DNA of 59,338 bases from Rhodococcus phenolicus (GCF_001646785.1 NZ_LRRH01000065.1:1-59338); one strand, 5' to 3'; shown: positions 25,710 to 35,121, counted from the stretch's first letter. Translations and numbers: made by a program. Notes: a model not told the origin generated them from the letters alone.

Positions 25710-26545
25710 GCGCTTTCGTCCAGGGTGCCGCGCGCATCGGTGTCGGCGAGGGTGGCGAGGGTTTCCGAGCAGCCGGCGTCGACCCGAAGATCGGCGAAGC
25801 GGTCGCCGCGGGTGCGGCCGCGGTTGACGATCGCGACCGGTTTGCCGCTCGCGGCCGCCCGGCGCACGAACCGCAGGCCGGACTGCACCGTGAGGGAACT
25901 GCCTGCCACGAGCAGTGCGTCGGCCTCGTCGACGAGTGTGTACGCCCGCTCGACGCGGTCGCGGGGCACGAACTCGCCGAAGTACACGATGTCGGGTTTG
26001 AGCATGCCCCCGCACCGCTCGCAGTCGACGACCCGGAATTCGTCGGTGTTCTCGACCACCGCGTCGGCATCCGGTGCGACCTCCGAACCCGTTGTGGCAC
26101 GGACATGTTCGAGAAATCCGGGGTTGGCGTTGGTGAGCAGTTCGGACAGGGTGAACCGCGAGATGCGATGGTCGCAGGCGAGGCAGCGCACCTGCGCGTA
26201 GGTGCCGTGCAGATCCACCACGCGGCGGCTGCCTGCCTTGGTGTGCAACAGGTCCACGTTCTGGGTGATGACGCCGAGCACCGTGCCGCTGCGCTCGAGT
26301 GCGGCGAGCGCGCGGTGTCCGTCGTTGGGGCGTGCCGCGTCCATGTGACGCCAGCCGACGTGGTTGCGCGCCCAGTAGCGGCGGCGGAACACCGGGTCGC
26401 CGACGAACTGCTGGAATGTCATCGGGTTGCGCGGGGGAGAGTTCGGACTGCGGTAGTCCGGGATGCCGGAGTCGGTGCTGAGCCCGGCCCCGGTGAGAAC
26501 CGCGACCCGGCGCCCGGCCAGCAGCGAGTGCAGGTCGTCGATCAC
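25706..26545 (-). CDS. NAD-dependent protein deacylase (Sir2 family)
   Basis: 279 residues from the GTG at 26545, chosen because TACCGT lies seven bases upstream; a GTG nine bases earlier overlaps that element. Sirtuin motifs are [29 protein letters not shown], catalytic His in VVDLHGT, and a zinc ribbon with CLAC and CERC. GLST(D)SGIPDYR places it in the class II (SIRT4-like) group. It should remove acyl groups from lysines, using NAD and giving nicotinamide and O-acyl-ADP-ribose. It is divergent from a LigD-type polymerase gene 73 bases away, so a common control of DNA repair and deacylation is possible but unproven. Confidence 0.9.
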   Translation of the reverse strand: MIDDLHSLLAGRRVAVLTGAGLSTDSGIPDYRSPNSPPRNPMTFQQFVGDPVFRRRYWARNHVGWRHMDAARPNDGHRALAALERSGTVLGVITQNVDLLHTKAGSRRVVDLHGTYAQVRCLACDHRISRFTLSELLTNANPGFLEHVRATTGSEVAPDADAVVENTDEFRVVDCERCGGMLKPDIVYFGEFVPRDRVERAYTLVDEADALLVAGSSLTVQSGLRFVRRAAASGKPVAIVNRGRTRGDRFADLRVDAGCSETLATLADTDARGTLDESA

Positions 26546-26552
26546 GCTGTCC

Positions 26553-26558
26553 ACGGTA
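26553..26558 (-). promoter_or_regulatory. -10 element TACCGT of the sirtuin gene
   Basis: On the minus strand TACCGT is followed after seven bases by the GTG at 26545, the leaderless arrangement seen elsewhere in the window. It overlaps an alternative upstream GTG. Confidence 0.5.
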
Positions 26559-26606
26559 GCGCGACCCCGATCCACGCGTTCCGTCCCACAGGCCGCCGAG
26601 AGTGAA

Positions 26607-26612
26607 CACAAT
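26607..26612 (+). promoter_or_regulatory. -10 element CACAAT of the LigD-type polymerase gene
   Basis: CACAAT is six bases before the ATG at 26619. The identical hexamer at the same distance precedes the GAF-ANTAR gene at 52830, which strengthens both. Confidence 0.45.
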
Positions 26613-26618
26613 GGACCG

Positions 26619-27581
26619 ATGGCACCGACCGGCAAGTCGTCCGACGCCGTCGAACTGATCGTCGGCGACCGCACCGTGCGCCTGTCCCATCCGGACCGGG
26701 TGTACTTTCCGCGGACGGGCGCGACGAAACTGGACCTGGCGCACTACTACCTGGCTGTCGGCGAAGGCATCGTGCGGGCGCTGAGGGAGCGCCCGTGCAT
26801 GCTGCACCGGTTCCCGGACGGACTGGCCGGCGACAAGGTGCACCAGAAGCGCCTGCCGCGCGGAGCCCCGGACTGGGTGCAGACCGTGCAGGTCCACTTC
26901 CCGCGTTACGACCGCTACGCCGACGAGCTGTGCGTCACCGACATCGCGGACGTGGTGTGGGCGGTGCAGATGTCGACGGTCGAGTTCCATCCGTGGAACT
27001 CCCGGCGCGCGGACGTCGAACGGCCCGACGAGTGGCGCATCGATCTGGACCCGATGCCCCAGTGCGATTTCGGCACCGTGCGGCGGGTGGCGGGTGTCGT
27101 GCGCGAGTTGCTCGGCGAGCTGGGGGCGACCGGATGGCCGAAGACCTCCGGTGGGCAGGGCCTGCACGTGTACGTGCGGATCGATCCGCGGTGGGATTTC
27201 GGTGACGTGCGCCGGGCTGCCCTCGCGTTCGCGCGGGAGGTCGAACGACGTGTCCCGGAGGACGTCACCACCACGTGGTGGCGCAAGGACCGCGATCCCG
27301 CGAAGCTGTTCGTCGATTACAACCAGAATGCCCGGGACCACACGATCGCCGCGGCCTATTCGGTGCGCGGGGTCCCGGAGGCGACCGTGTCGACGCCGGT
27401 GACGTGGGACGAGATCGACGATGTGGACCCTCGCGATTTCACGATTCGCACGGTTCCGGACCGGTTCGCGAAGCTGGGGGACCTGCATGCGGGCATCGAC
27501 GAGGCGGTGTTCGCGCTCGATCCGCTGCTGGACTGGGCGGATCGGGACGAGGCGGCCGGGCTCGCCGAACCGGGTCAGTAA
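26619..27581 (+). CDS. Stand-alone LigD-type primase-polymerase (PolDom)
   Basis: 320 residues that form only the polymerase/primase domain of the NHEJ protein LigD. Catalytic Asp142 and Asp144 lie in RIDLDPMP; GWPKTSGGQGLHVYVRI and LFVDYNQNARDHTIAAAYSVR are the other two signature blocks. No ligase or phosphoesterase domain is attached, and no ku gene is adjacent. Mycobacteria have similar free polymerases (PolD1/PolD2) that add ribonucleotides in gap filling and repair. The ATG at 26619 is the only start in frame near the promoter. It overlaps the convergent dehydrogenase gene by seven bases. A role in end-joining or excision repair is inferred from the family. Confidence 0.93.
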   Translation: MAPTGKSSDAVELIVGDRTVRLSHPDRVYFPRTGATKLDLAHYYLAVGEGIVRALRERPCMLHRFPDGLAGDKVHQKRLPRGAPDWVQTVQVHFPRYDRYADELCVTDIADVVWAVQMSTVEFHPWNSRRADVERPDEWRIDLDPMPQCDFGTVRRVAGVVRELLGELGATGWPKTSGGQGLHVYVRIDPRWDFGDVRRAALAFAREVERRVPEDVTTTWWRKDRDPAKLFVDYNQNARDHTIAAAYSVRGVPEATVSTPVTWDEIDDVDPRDFTIRTVPDRFAKLGDLHAGIDEAVFALDPLLDWADRDEAAGLAEPGQ

Positions 27582-28510
27582 CCCGCGCTGGTGTCGATGA
27601 TCGCGGCGAGTTCGGCGCCGGAGGCGAAGCGGGTGACGTTCTCGACGACGTGGTCGGCGAAGGCGGGTATGCGCAGCGCCGGCGGATTCGAATCGTGCGG
27701 GGTGACGATCGCGTTCGGCAGCGCCCACAGGGGATGGCCGTCGGGGAGGGGTTCGGGATCGGTGACGTCGAGTCCGGCGCCGGCGATCGCACCGGTCGAG
27801 AGCGCGTCGACGAGCGCGTCGGTGTCGACGAGCGACCCGCGGGCGACGTTGATCACCCAGGCCGTCGATTTCATCGCCGCGAACTGACGGGCACCGACGA
27901 GCCGCACGGTCCGCGTGGTCGCGGACGCGGCGATCACGAAATGGTCTGCGGCGGGCCAGAGTTCGTCGATCCGTTCGACGGGGAGCGTTTCGGCGGCGCC
28001 CGGGACCGGACGGCCGCTGCGGGTCACGGCCAGGGACTGTGCGCCGATGCCGGCCAGCATCGGGATCAGGGCGCGGCCGATCCCCCCGGCCCCGATGATG
28101 CCGACGAGTGCGCCGCGCAACGTGCCGAGCTTCGGGTAGAACTCGGCGGGGGTCCACGACGACGCGGCCAGGTGGGCGGGCAGCGCCCGCACGCCGGCGA
28201 GGAGCAGTGCGAGAGCGTGCTCGGCGACCGTTGCGGCATAGGCGCCGGCCGCGGACGTCCAGACCACCTGTGGGTGCGACTTCACGGTGCCGGCGTCGAA
28301 CCACTGCTCGACCCCGGCCGCGGGCAGTTGCACCCAGCGCACCGACGCGGGCAGCGACTCGGGGAAATCGGCGGGCCCACCGGTCCACACCAGCGCGTCC
28401 GGCTGCTCGTCGAGCCGGCACGGCACCCCACCCCCGCGCACGACCGCCCGGTCGAACAACGCGTCCGGGACGGGACCGACAGCGATGCGGGGCGGACGCA
28501 CGAAGGTCAT
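27575..28510 (-). CDS. D-isomer-specific 2-hydroxyacid dehydrogenase
   Basis: 311 residues. The NAD-binding motif is GIIGAGGIGRALIP (about residues 137-150). Catalytic Arg (NVARGSLVDTDAL), Glu (LDVTDPEPLP) and His (VTPHDSNPP) are in their usual order, though the His motif departs from the common HIGG. It should reduce a 2-keto acid to a D-2-hydroxyacid or the reverse; the substrate is not evident. It begins 49 bases after ectC on the same strand but has its own leaderless promoter, so it is not clearly part of ectoine metabolism. Confidence 0.88.
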   Translation of the reverse strand: MTFVRPPRIAVGPVPDALFDRAVVRGGGVPCRLDEQPDALVWTGGPADFPESLPASVRWVQLPAAGVEQWFDAGTVKSHPQVVWTSAAGAYAATVAEHALALLLAGVRALPAHLAASSWTPAEFYPKLGTLRGALVGIIGAGGIGRALIPMLAGIGAQSLAVTRSGRPVPGAAETLPVERIDELWPAADHFVIAASATTRTVRLVGARQFAAMKSTAWVINVARGSLVDTDALVDALSTGAIAGAGLDVTDPEPLPDGHPLWALPNAIVTPHDSNPPALRIPAFADHVVENVTRFASGAELAAIIDTSAGY

Positions 28511-28516
28511 GGTTCG

Positions 28517-28522
28517 ACTCTA
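28517..28522 (-). promoter_or_regulatory. -10 element TAGAGT of the 2-hydroxyacid dehydrogenase gene
   Basis: On the minus strand TAGAGT precedes the ATG at 28510 by six bases. It suggests a transcript independent of ectABC. Confidence 0.5.
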
Positions 28523-28559
28523 TTCGTGCGCCCGCTCCGGGTCATCTCGTGCTGTGCGC

Positions 28560-28955
28560 TCAGTCGACTTCGACGAGCGGGTAGACGCCGTTCTCGTCGT
28601 GGACTTCGCGGCCGGTGACCGGCGGATTGAACACGCACAGCATCCGCATCCGGGTGTCCGGCTCGACGCGGTGCCGCTCGTGACCGTTCAGCAGGTACAT
28701 CGTGCCCGGCGCCAGCGGGTACACCGTGCCGGTCTCGAGGTCGGTGAGTTTGCCGGTGCCCTCGACGAGCCACACCGCCTCGACGTGGTTCGCGTAGTGG
28801 AACTCGTTGACGGTGCCTGCCCCGATGGTGGTCTCGTGGAACGAGAAGCCGACGCGGTCGCCGCCGAGCACGATGCGCTTGCTACGCCAGTTGCCGTCCT
28901 CGGACTCGACGTCTCGTTCGGTGCCGGTGATTTCGTCGGTGGTGCGTACGATCAT
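28560..28955 (-). CDS. ectC: L-ectoine synthase
   Basis: 131 residues, the usual length for EctC. It begins [16 protein letters not shown] and contains the cupin segment [32 protein letters not shown], with metal and substrate residues of the family (Glu, Tyr, His), then [11 protein letters not shown]. It closes N-gamma-acetyl-diaminobutyrate to the compatible solute ectoine in the cytoplasm. AGAGGA lies ahead of the ATG. Last of ectA-ectB-ectC on the minus strand; no ectD (hydroxylase) follows. Confidence 0.97.
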   Translation of the reverse strand: MIVRTTDEITGTERDVESEDGNWRSKRIVLGGDRVGFSFHETTIGAGTVNEFHYANHVEAVWLVEGTGKLTDLETGTVYPLAPGTMYLLNGHERHRVEPDTRMRMLCVFNPPVTGREVHDENGVYPLVEVD

Positions 28956-29019
28956 GGAAAAATCCTCTGCTGTAAAGACTTTCGCGGACGGACCGCGCAG
29001 GTGGAGCAGTGCGGGCGGA

Positions 29020-30297
29020 TCAGGCGCAGACCTTCGCGGTGGCCTCGGCGATGATGTTGAGCCCGTACTCGAGTTCGTCGTCGGTGATGGTCAGCGGCGG
29101 CAGCAGCTTGACGACCTCGTCGGAAGGTCCCGCGGTCTCCGCGAGCAGCCCTTCCTCGAACGCGAACGCGCACACCTTCTGCGCGTCGCTGGGGTCGTCG
29201 AACACCAGGCCCTGGACGAGGCCGCGACCGCGGGTGGACACACCGTCGAACATCGTCGCCAGGTTCATGAACGTCTGACGGATCCGCTCGCCCTTGCGCA
29301 GGGTGTCGCGCTCGAGGCGATCGTCGGACCAGTAGTGGTCGAGCGCCGCCCGCGCGGTCACGAACGCCGGGTTGTTGCCACGGAACGTGCCGTTGTGCTC
29401 ACCGGGACCCCAGACGTCCAGTTCGCGCTTGAACAGCGTCAGGGCCAGCGGCAGTCCGTAGCCGCCGATCGACTTCGACAGCGTCACGATGTCCGGCGTG
29501 ATGCCGGCGGCTTCGAAGGAGAAGAACGGGCCGGTGCGGCCGCAGCCCATCTGCACGTCGTCGACGATGAGCAGGATGCCGCGCTCGGCGCACAGGTCGG
29601 CGAGCGCTCGCAGCCACTCCGGGCGCGCGACGTTGACGCCGCCCTCGCCCTGGACGGTCTCCACGATCACCGCGGCCGGCCGGTTCAGGCCGCTGCCCGA
29701 GTCGTCGAGGACGCGCGAGAACCAGTGGAAGTCCTCGGTCGAGCCGTCGAAGTAGCCGTCGAACGGCATCGGGGTCGCGTGCACGAGCGGCACGCCCGCG
29801 CCGGCGCGTTTCATCGAGTTGCCGGTCACCGACAGGGCGCCGAGCGTCATGCCGTGAAAAGCGTTGGTGAAGTTGATGATCGACTCGCGGCCGGTGACCT
29901 TGCGGGCCAGTTTCAGCGCGGCCTCGACGGTGTTGGTCCCGGTCGGGCCGGGGAACTGCACCTTGTAGTCCAGTCCGCGCGGTTCGAGGACCGTGCGCTC
30001 GAACGATTCGAGCAGCTCCCGCTTGGCCACGGTGTGCATGTCCAGACCGTGGGTGATGCCGTCGTTCATGATGTAGTCGACGAGCGCGGTCTTGAGGACC
30101 GGGTTGTTGTGCCCGTAGTTCAGGGCGCCGGCACCGGCGAAGAAGTCGAGATAGTCCTTGCCGTTCTCGTCGCGCAGCCACGAACCGGACGCCGTTTCGA
30201 AAACGGCGGGCCAGGAGCGGCTGTAGCTGCGAACTTCGGATTCGAGGTTCTCGAAAATGCTGGTCCGAGAAGTTTCACGCTGTTCCAGGATGGTCAT
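29020..30297 (-). CDS. ectB: Diaminobutyrate--2-oxoglutarate aminotransferase
   Basis: 425 residues of a class III PLP aminotransferase. [19 protein letters not shown] and the Schiff-base lysine in [21 protein letters not shown] identify the EctB group, as does [15 protein letters not shown] near residue 60. It makes L-2,4-diaminobutyrate from aspartate semialdehyde with glutamate as donor, the first step to ectoine. AGGAGGAG about nine bases before the ATG is one of the strongest ribosome-binding sites here. It lies 45 bases after ectA and 64 before ectC. Confidence 0.97.
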   Translation of the reverse strand: MTILEQRETSRTSIFENLESEVRSYSRSWPAVFETASGSWLRDENGKDYLDFFAGAGALNYGHNNPVLKTALVDYIMNDGITHGLDMHTVAKRELLESFERTVLEPRGLDYKVQFPGPTGTNTVEAALKLARKVTGRESIINFTNAFHGMTLGALSVTGNSMKRAGAGVPLVHATPMPFDGYFDGSTEDFHWFSRVLDDSGSGLNRPAAVIVETVQGEGGVNVARPEWLRALADLCAERGILLIVDDVQMGCGRTGPFFSFEAAGITPDIVTLSKSIGGYGLPLALTLFKRELDVWGPGEHNGTFRGNNPAFVTARAALDHYWSDDRLERDTLRKGERIRQTFMNLATMFDGVSTRGRGLVQGLVFDDPSDAQKVCAFAFEEGLLAETAGPSDEVVKLLPPLTITDDELEYGLNIIAEATAKVCA

Positions 30298-30342
30298 TTT
30301 GGGTGCTCCTCCTGATTTTGAATTGTGGATCGGGACCGAAAT

Positions 30343-30885
30343 TCAGTCGCCGATTGTGTAGAGATCTTCGGCCAGGTGTGAATCGGGAAAATCGTCCGGC
30401 GCGAACAGATCGGTCCGCGTGATATGCGTGCCGCGCTGTTGCGCGACGGCCGTGAACAATGCGATCGAGGCCGTGTTGTCCGGACTGATGGTGGTCTCCA
30501 GGCGGGTCACGCCGCAGGGGCGGAGCCGGTCCAGGAGAGTGTGCAGCATACGACCGGCCGCACCGCGTCCTCGCTGATCCGCGTCGACGGCCACCTGCCA
30601 CACGAACAGCGTGGCGGGTGACTCGGGACGGCGGTAACCGGTCACGAATCCGACGGGCCGGTCGAACTCGTCGGTCGCGACGACCGAGGTTGCCGAGTAG
30701 TCGCGGCACCACAGTACGTATGCGTAACCGGAATTGACGTCGAGCACTCGGGAATCGCGGGCGATTTCCCACATCCGAATTCCGTCTGCGATCCGAGGTG
30801 TCCTGAACTGCAATTCGGCCGGTGACCGCAGGTTCGATTCGGCCGGTGCAGGGGTCGGGGTACTTCTCTCCGTAACGGGCGTCAT
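30343..30885 (-). CDS. ectA: L-2,4-diaminobutyrate N-gamma-acetyltransferase
   Basis: 180 residues from the ATG at 30885. A GNAT fold carries the acetyl-CoA loop QVAVDADQRGRGAAGRML (about residues 93-110) and the EctA-specific TRLETTISPDNTASIALF. It acetylates diaminobutyrate on the gamma nitrogen, step two of ectoine synthesis. An in-frame upstream extension to 31008 is not family-like. No good ribosome-binding site or -10 at the leaderless distance is visible, so the start is less certain. The gap 30886-31026 should hold the osmotic-stress promoter of ectABC, but I could not place it. Confidence 0.93.
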   Translation of the reverse strand: MTPVTERSTPTPAPAESNLRSPAELQFRTPRIADGIRMWEIARDSRVLDVNSGYAYVLWCRDYSATSVVATDEFDRPVGFVTGYRRPESPATLFVWQVAVDADQRGRGAAGRMLHTLLDRLRPCGVTRLETTISPDNTASIALFTAVAQQRGTHITRTDLFAPDDFPDSHLAEDLYTIGD

Positions 30886-31026
30886 AAGCAATGGCAACGT
30901 AACAATCCTTCGTGCCGAAATCACGCGCGTCGCTGAAATCGGACATCGGAACCCTTGCCTACGCGCAGGTAAGGACACCCGAGTGAGTTGAGTCACATCG
31001 TGTAGCAATCGGTGCGAACGTACCGA

Positions 31027-33129
31027 TTATTTCGGGCTCGCCAGCGCGAACGGCAGCACCGCCTCCGCGCCGGCAGCGCGCAGCGCCCGTGCTGCCATCG
31101 TCAGCGTCCACCCCGTATCGGTCACCGCATCGACCAGTAGGACGGGACCGTGCACCCCGTCGAGCTCCGGCGGGATCCAGGCATCGACCAGTGCGGCGAT
31201 GCGATAGGCGGAGTTCGCCGCTGTCACCGGTGGCCGCCCGGGACGGGACCGCAGCGTGCCGAGATCCTGCAGACGGCCGACCCGGGCCAGTCCCGAGGCC
31301 AGCGAGCCGACGAGCAATGGACGGGACTCCGACTCGACGGCCATCACCGCGACCGGGCGCTGTGCCCAGTCCCACGCCGCGAGCACCGAGATCGCGGCCC
31401 GCATGAGCTCCTCCGGAGCCGGGGCATCCGGTCCGTCCAGCAGCGCCCGCAGCCGCGGCCCCCACCCCAGATCCGACAACCGGCCCAGCACCCGCCCGGG
31501 TTCGGGACCGTCGGTGATCTTCCCGGACAGCGGTACGCCCAGTTTCGCCATGCCCGTCGGCCACTGCTTGCGCGGAGCCAGATCGACCCCGGGCCGGTCC
31601 AGGCGGGCCATGGTTCGCGCGACACCGGCTTCGTCGACATCGGTGCTCCAGCGGGCGCCGGAACAGTTGTCGCACCGTCCGCAGCCCTCGACGGTCGTGG
31701 TGAGTTCCGGATCGTCGAGCTGCCGGCGCAGGAACAGCATCCGGCACTCGGTGGTGCGTTCGTACTCGAGCATCGCGGCCTGCTCGGCGGCACGGGCCTC
31801 CTCCAGCCGGGCGTAGCGCGGCGCGTCGTAGTGCCAGGGCTGCCCGGTCGCCACCCAGCCGCCCTTGACGCGGCGCACCGCGCCGTCGACGTCGAGCACC
31901 TTGAGCACCATCTCGAGTCGCGATCTGTTCAGATCCACCAGCGGCTCGATCGCGGGCGTCGACTGCGGACGCTCGGTGTCGAGGACCTCGACGACCCGCC
32001 GCACCAGCGACTCGCCGGGGAACGCGACCGAAGCGAACCACGTCCAGATCTGCTGATCCTCCCGGCCCGGCAGCAGTACAACCTCGGCGCGGTCGGTGGA
32101 CCGACCCGCGCGGCCGACCTGCTGGTAATAGGAGATGGGAGAGGACGGCGCCCCGAGATGCACCACGAACCCCAGGTCGGGCTTGTCGAAGCCCATCCCC
32201 AGTGCCGAGGTCGCCACCAGCGCCTTGACCCGGTTGTTCAGCAGGTCCGCCTCGAGCTGCTCACGCTCGGCGGTGTCGGTCTGCCCGGTGTACGCCGCGA
32301 CCGCGTACCCGCGCTCGGCGAGCAACGCGGCCAGATCCTGAGCCGCCGACACGGTCAGCGCATAGACGATCCCGGAACCGGGCAGCTCGTCGAGGTGCTC
32401 GGCCAGCCACGCCGCCCGCCGGGCCGGTTCGTCGATCCGCACCACCGACAGGTGCAGCGACGGCCGGTCGAGCCCGCCGCGCAGCACGAGCGTCTCCCCG
32501 GTGCCCTCACCGACACCGAGTTGGGCCGCCACGTCCGCCACGACCCGGTCGTTCGCGGTCGCGGTCGTGGCCAGCACCGGGATGCCCTCCCCGAGCTCGG
32601 CGACGAGCGTGCGGATCCGCCGGTAGTCCGGCCGGAAGTCGTGCCCCCAGTCGGAGACGCAGTGCGCCTCGTCGACGACGACGAGCCCGGCGTCTCGGGC
32701 CAGAGCCGGCAGCACCTGATCGCGAAAATCCGGATTGTTCAACCGTTCCGGGCTGACCAGCAGCACGTCGATCTCGCCCGAGGCGATGCGCTCGTGGATC
32801 TCGTCCCACTCGGTGACGTTGCCCGAGTTGATCGTTGCGGCCTGCACCCCGGCGCGCTCGGCGGCCTCGACCTGGTTGCGCATCAGCGCCAGCAGTGGCG
32901 AGACGATCACCGTCGGGCCGTGTCCATGCGCGCGCAACAGCTTCGCGGAGATGAAGTACACGGCGGACTTGCCCCAGCCGGTGCGCTGCACCACGAGGGC
33001 GCGGCGGCGTTGCACCACCAGCGCCTCGATCGCCGTCCACTGGTCCTCGCGCAGCCGCGCGTGCGGACCGGCGAGCTCGCGCAGCAGTCGTTCGGCCTCG
33101 TCGCGCAGATTCGTCGTCGCGGTACTCAT
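31027..33129 (-). CDS. RecQ-like ATP-dependent DNA helicase with a C-terminal phosphoribosyltransferase-like tail
   Basis: 700 residues from the ATG at 33129. Helicase motifs: motif I TGWGKSAVYF (GxGKS-like), DEAH box VVVDEAHCVSDWGHDFRPDY, motif VI QQVGRAGRS. A four-cysteine zinc site follows (Cys in ECRMLF plus GCGRCDNC). The usual RQC-winged-helix/HRDC end is replaced by a region closing with HGPVLLVDAVTDTGWTLTMA, which matches the PRPP-loop pattern of phosphoribosyltransferases except that the second acidic residue is Ala. It should unwind DNA 3'-5' in recombination repair. The tail may be a pseudo-enzyme or nucleotide sensor; its role is unknown to me. Confidence 0.9.
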   Translation of the reverse strand: MSTATTNLRDEAERLLRELAGPHARLREDQWTAIEALVVQRRRALVVQRTGWGKSAVYFISAKLLRAHGHGPTVIVSPLLALMRNQVEAAERAGVQAATINSGNVTEWDEIHERIASGEIDVLLVSPERLNNPDFRDQVLPALARDAGLVVVDEAHCVSDWGHDFRPDYRRIRTLVAELGEGIPVLATTATANDRVVADVAAQLGVGEGTGETLVLRGGLDRPSLHLSVVRIDEPARRAAWLAEHLDELPGSGIVYALTVSAAQDLAALLAERGYAVAAYTGQTDTAEREQLEADLLNNRVKALVATSALGMGFDKPDLGFVVHLGAPSSPISYYQQVGRAGRSTDRAEVVLLPGREDQQIWTWFASVAFPGESLVRRVVEVLDTERPQSTPAIEPLVDLNRSRLEMVLKVLDVDGAVRRVKGGWVATGQPWHYDAPRYARLEEARAAEQAAMLEYERTTECRMLFLRRQLDDPELTTTVEGCGRCDNCSGARWSTDVDEAGVARTMARLDRPGVDLAPRKQWPTGMAKLGVPLSGKITDGPEPGRVLGRLSDLGWGPRLRALLDGPDAPAPEELMRAAISVLAAWDWAQRPVAVMAVESESRPLLVGSLASGLARVGRLQDLGTLRSRPGRPPVTAANSAYRIAALVDAWIPPELDGVHGPVLLVDAVTDTGWTLTMAARALRAAGAEAVLPFALASPK

Positions 33130-33446
33130 GCCGACCATCGTGCCGGACCGGGGTGACACGGACACGGGTCACGCGAATGCTGCCACGATCATGGTCCGTC
33201 CGCGTCGAGCGCGCGCCCCGGCGCGGCGAGCGGTTGCAATGATGCGACGAGCGCGCCCCGGTCGCTGTTCGCCGGAGGTCGGCGCGCCGATCGGGCCGCC
33301 TCGGGTCCGAAGTTCGGTATCGGTTCGGAAAGCGTTGTGGTGCAGTGGTTCACGAGTACCGTTCGGTGGCCGTGTGGCGGTGCCCACTGTGAGTGGTGTG
33401 GGTCCCTCGCGCTCGGAGAATGTGACGGGCCTTTCGTCGCCACGTC
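33130..33446. other. Gene-free divergent intergenic region
   Basis: About 320 bases between the leftward recQ-like gene and the rightward CoA-transferase gene. I see GC-rich palindromic stretches (for example GCGCGCCCCGGCGCG near 33208) but no coding frame with family similarity, RNA gene or operator I can support. Confidence 0.4.
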
Positions 33447-33452
33447 TAATCT
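33447..33452 (+). promoter_or_regulatory. -10 element TAATCT of the CoA-hydrolase/transferase gene
   Basis: TAATCT is seven bases before the ATG at 33460. GAGGGG lies between, so the mRNA may be leaderless or have a one- to few-base leader. Confidence 0.5.
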
Positions 33453-33459
33453 GAGGGGC

Positions 33460-35010
33460 ATGAACGCGCACCACCTCCTCCCCGAAGTCACGGCGGAGTC
33501 GAACCGGATCCGTAACTCCGTGTTTCGGAACAAGATCGTCTCCGCCGAGGAGGCGGTCAAGTACATCCACGCCGGGAACACCGTCGCGATCAGCGGTTTC
33601 GGGAGCGCGGGCACTCCGAAGGCGGTGACTCCGGCGCTCGCCGAGCGGATCCGCCTCGCCCGGGCCGCAGGCGAGGACTTCACGGTGAACCTGCTCACCG
33701 GCGCGTCGGTCGCGCCCGACACCGAGCGGATGCTCGCCGAGGTCGACGGCGTGTCGTTGCGCATGCCCTATCAGGCCGAGCCGACCGCCCGCCGCAGCAT
33801 CAACGCCGGCTCCATGGACTATGTCGACATCCACCTCTCGCACGTCGCCCAGCAGGTCTGGGAGGGGTACTACGGGCATGTGGACATCGCGGTCGTCGAG
33901 ATCTCCGGAATCACCGAGAGCGGCGAACTGGTCCCGGCCACGTCGATCGGCAACAACAAGACCTGGCTCGAGGTCGCGGAGAAGGTCGTCCTCGAGGTCA
34001 ACTCCTGGGTGCCTGCCGCGATGGAGGGCATCCACGACGTCTACTACGGCACCGCGCTGCCGCCCGACCGCAAACCCATCATGCTCACCGGCGTCGAGGA
34101 CCGTATCGGACAGACCACCTTCCGGGTGGACCCCGACAAGGTCGTCGCGGTCGTCGAGACGAACGTCCGCGACAGCGCCAGCGGGCTGACCCCGCCGGAC
34201 GCGGTGAGCCAGGCGATCGCGTCGCACGTGCTCGACTTCTTCGAACACGAGGTGTCCCGCGGTCGGCTGCCTGCCGATTCGCTGCTGCCGCTGCAGTCGG
34301 GCATCGGTAACGTGGCCAATGCTGTGCTCCAGGGACTCGACGCGGGACCCCACAAGGGTCTGACCTGCTACTCCGAGGTCATCCAGGACGGCATGCTGCA
34401 CCTGATCAAGCACGGCACCGTGCGGTTCGCGTCGGCGACGGCGCTGGCGCTGAGCGCGGCCGGTATCGACGAGCTGGTCTCCAACATCGACTTCTACCGC
34501 GAGCGGATCGTGTTGCGTTCCCAGGAGATCAGCAACCATCCGGAAGTGGTGCGGCGCCTGGGCCTCATCGCCATGAACGGCATGCTCGAGGCGGACATCT
34601 ACGGCAACGTGAACTCCACCCACGTCATGGGCACCAAGATCATGAACGGTATCGGCGGTTCCGGCGACTTCGCCCGCAACGGCTACGTCTCGATGTTCCT
34701 GAGCCCGTCCACCGCCAAGGGCGGCAGCATCTCCTCGATCGTCCCGATGGTGCCCCACGTGGACCACACCGAGCACGACACCCAGGTGCTGGTCACCGAA
34801 CAGGGCCTGGCGGATCTGCGCGGGCTCTCGCCGCGGCGCCGCTCGCGGGTCGTCATCGACAACTGCGCGCACCCCGACTACCGGGACGCGTTGCACGAGT
34901 ACGTCGCCCGCGCCGAGGCCGAGCCCGGCGCCGGGCACACCCCGCACCTGCTCGGCGACGCCTTCTCGTTCCATCAGCGATTCGTCGAAACAGGTTCGAT
35001 GCGTCCGTGA
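33460..35010 (+). CDS. Acetyl-CoA hydrolase/transferase family protein (succinate CoA-transferase-like)
   Basis: 516 residues from the ATG at 33460; the frame stays open upstream but the promoter argues against an earlier start. Family blocks: VAISGFGSAGTPKAVTPAL (N-terminal CoA loop), GITESGELVPATSIGNN, and CYSEVIQDGMLHLI with catalytic Glu306, the residue that forms the glutamyl-CoA thioester. GSGDFARNGYVSMFLSPST follows. It resembles the Cat1/AarC type that exchanges CoA between succinyl-CoA or acetyl-CoA and acetate or succinate, useful in acetate and propionate metabolism. Single-gene unit closed by a hairpin. Confidence 0.9.
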   Translation: MNAHHLLPEVTAESNRIRNSVFRNKIVSAEEAVKYIHAGNTVAISGFGSAGTPKAVTPALAERIRLARAAGEDFTVNLLTGASVAPDTERMLAEVDGVSLRMPYQAEPTARRSINAGSMDYVDIHLSHVAQQVWEGYYGHVDIAVVEISGITESGELVPATSIGNNKTWLEVAEKVVLEVNSWVPAAMEGIHDVYYGTALPPDRKPIMLTGVEDRIGQTTFRVDPDKVVAVVETNVRDSASGLTPPDAVSQAIASHVLDFFEHEVSRGRLPADSLLPLQSGIGNVANAVLQGLDAGPHKGLTCYSEVIQDGMLHLIKHGTVRFASATALALSAAGIDELVSNIDFYRERIVLRSQEISNHPEVVRRLGLIAMNGMLEADIYGNVNSTHVMGTKIMNGIGGSGDFARNGYVSMFLSPSTAKGGSISSIVPMVPHVDHTEHDTQVLVTEQGLADLRGLSPRRRSRVVIDNCAHPDYRDALHEYVARAEAEPGAGHTPHLLGDAFSFHQRFVETGSMRP

Positions 35011-35015
35011 TCGTC

Positions 35016-35042
35016 GCCCTGCCCGGCGCGGCCGGGCAGGGC
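35016..35042. terminator. Hairpin terminator between convergent genes
   Basis: GCCCTGCCCGGC and GCCGGGCAGGGC form a perfect 12-bp stem with loop GCG, five bases after the CoA-transferase stop and 80 bases before the end of the convergent DUF3515 gene. No T-run. Confidence 0.8.
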
Positions 35043-35121
35043 TCGAACACCTGTGCCGGGACCGATCGATTGTGGATTCGATTGTCTCCGTGCAACTTCG
35101 ACGGATTCCCGAGGGAAAGAG

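Noticed and set aside
26619-27581. Full LigD ligase
   Set aside because: Only the polymerase domain is present: no ligase KxDG motif or nuclease domain in the frame or beside it.
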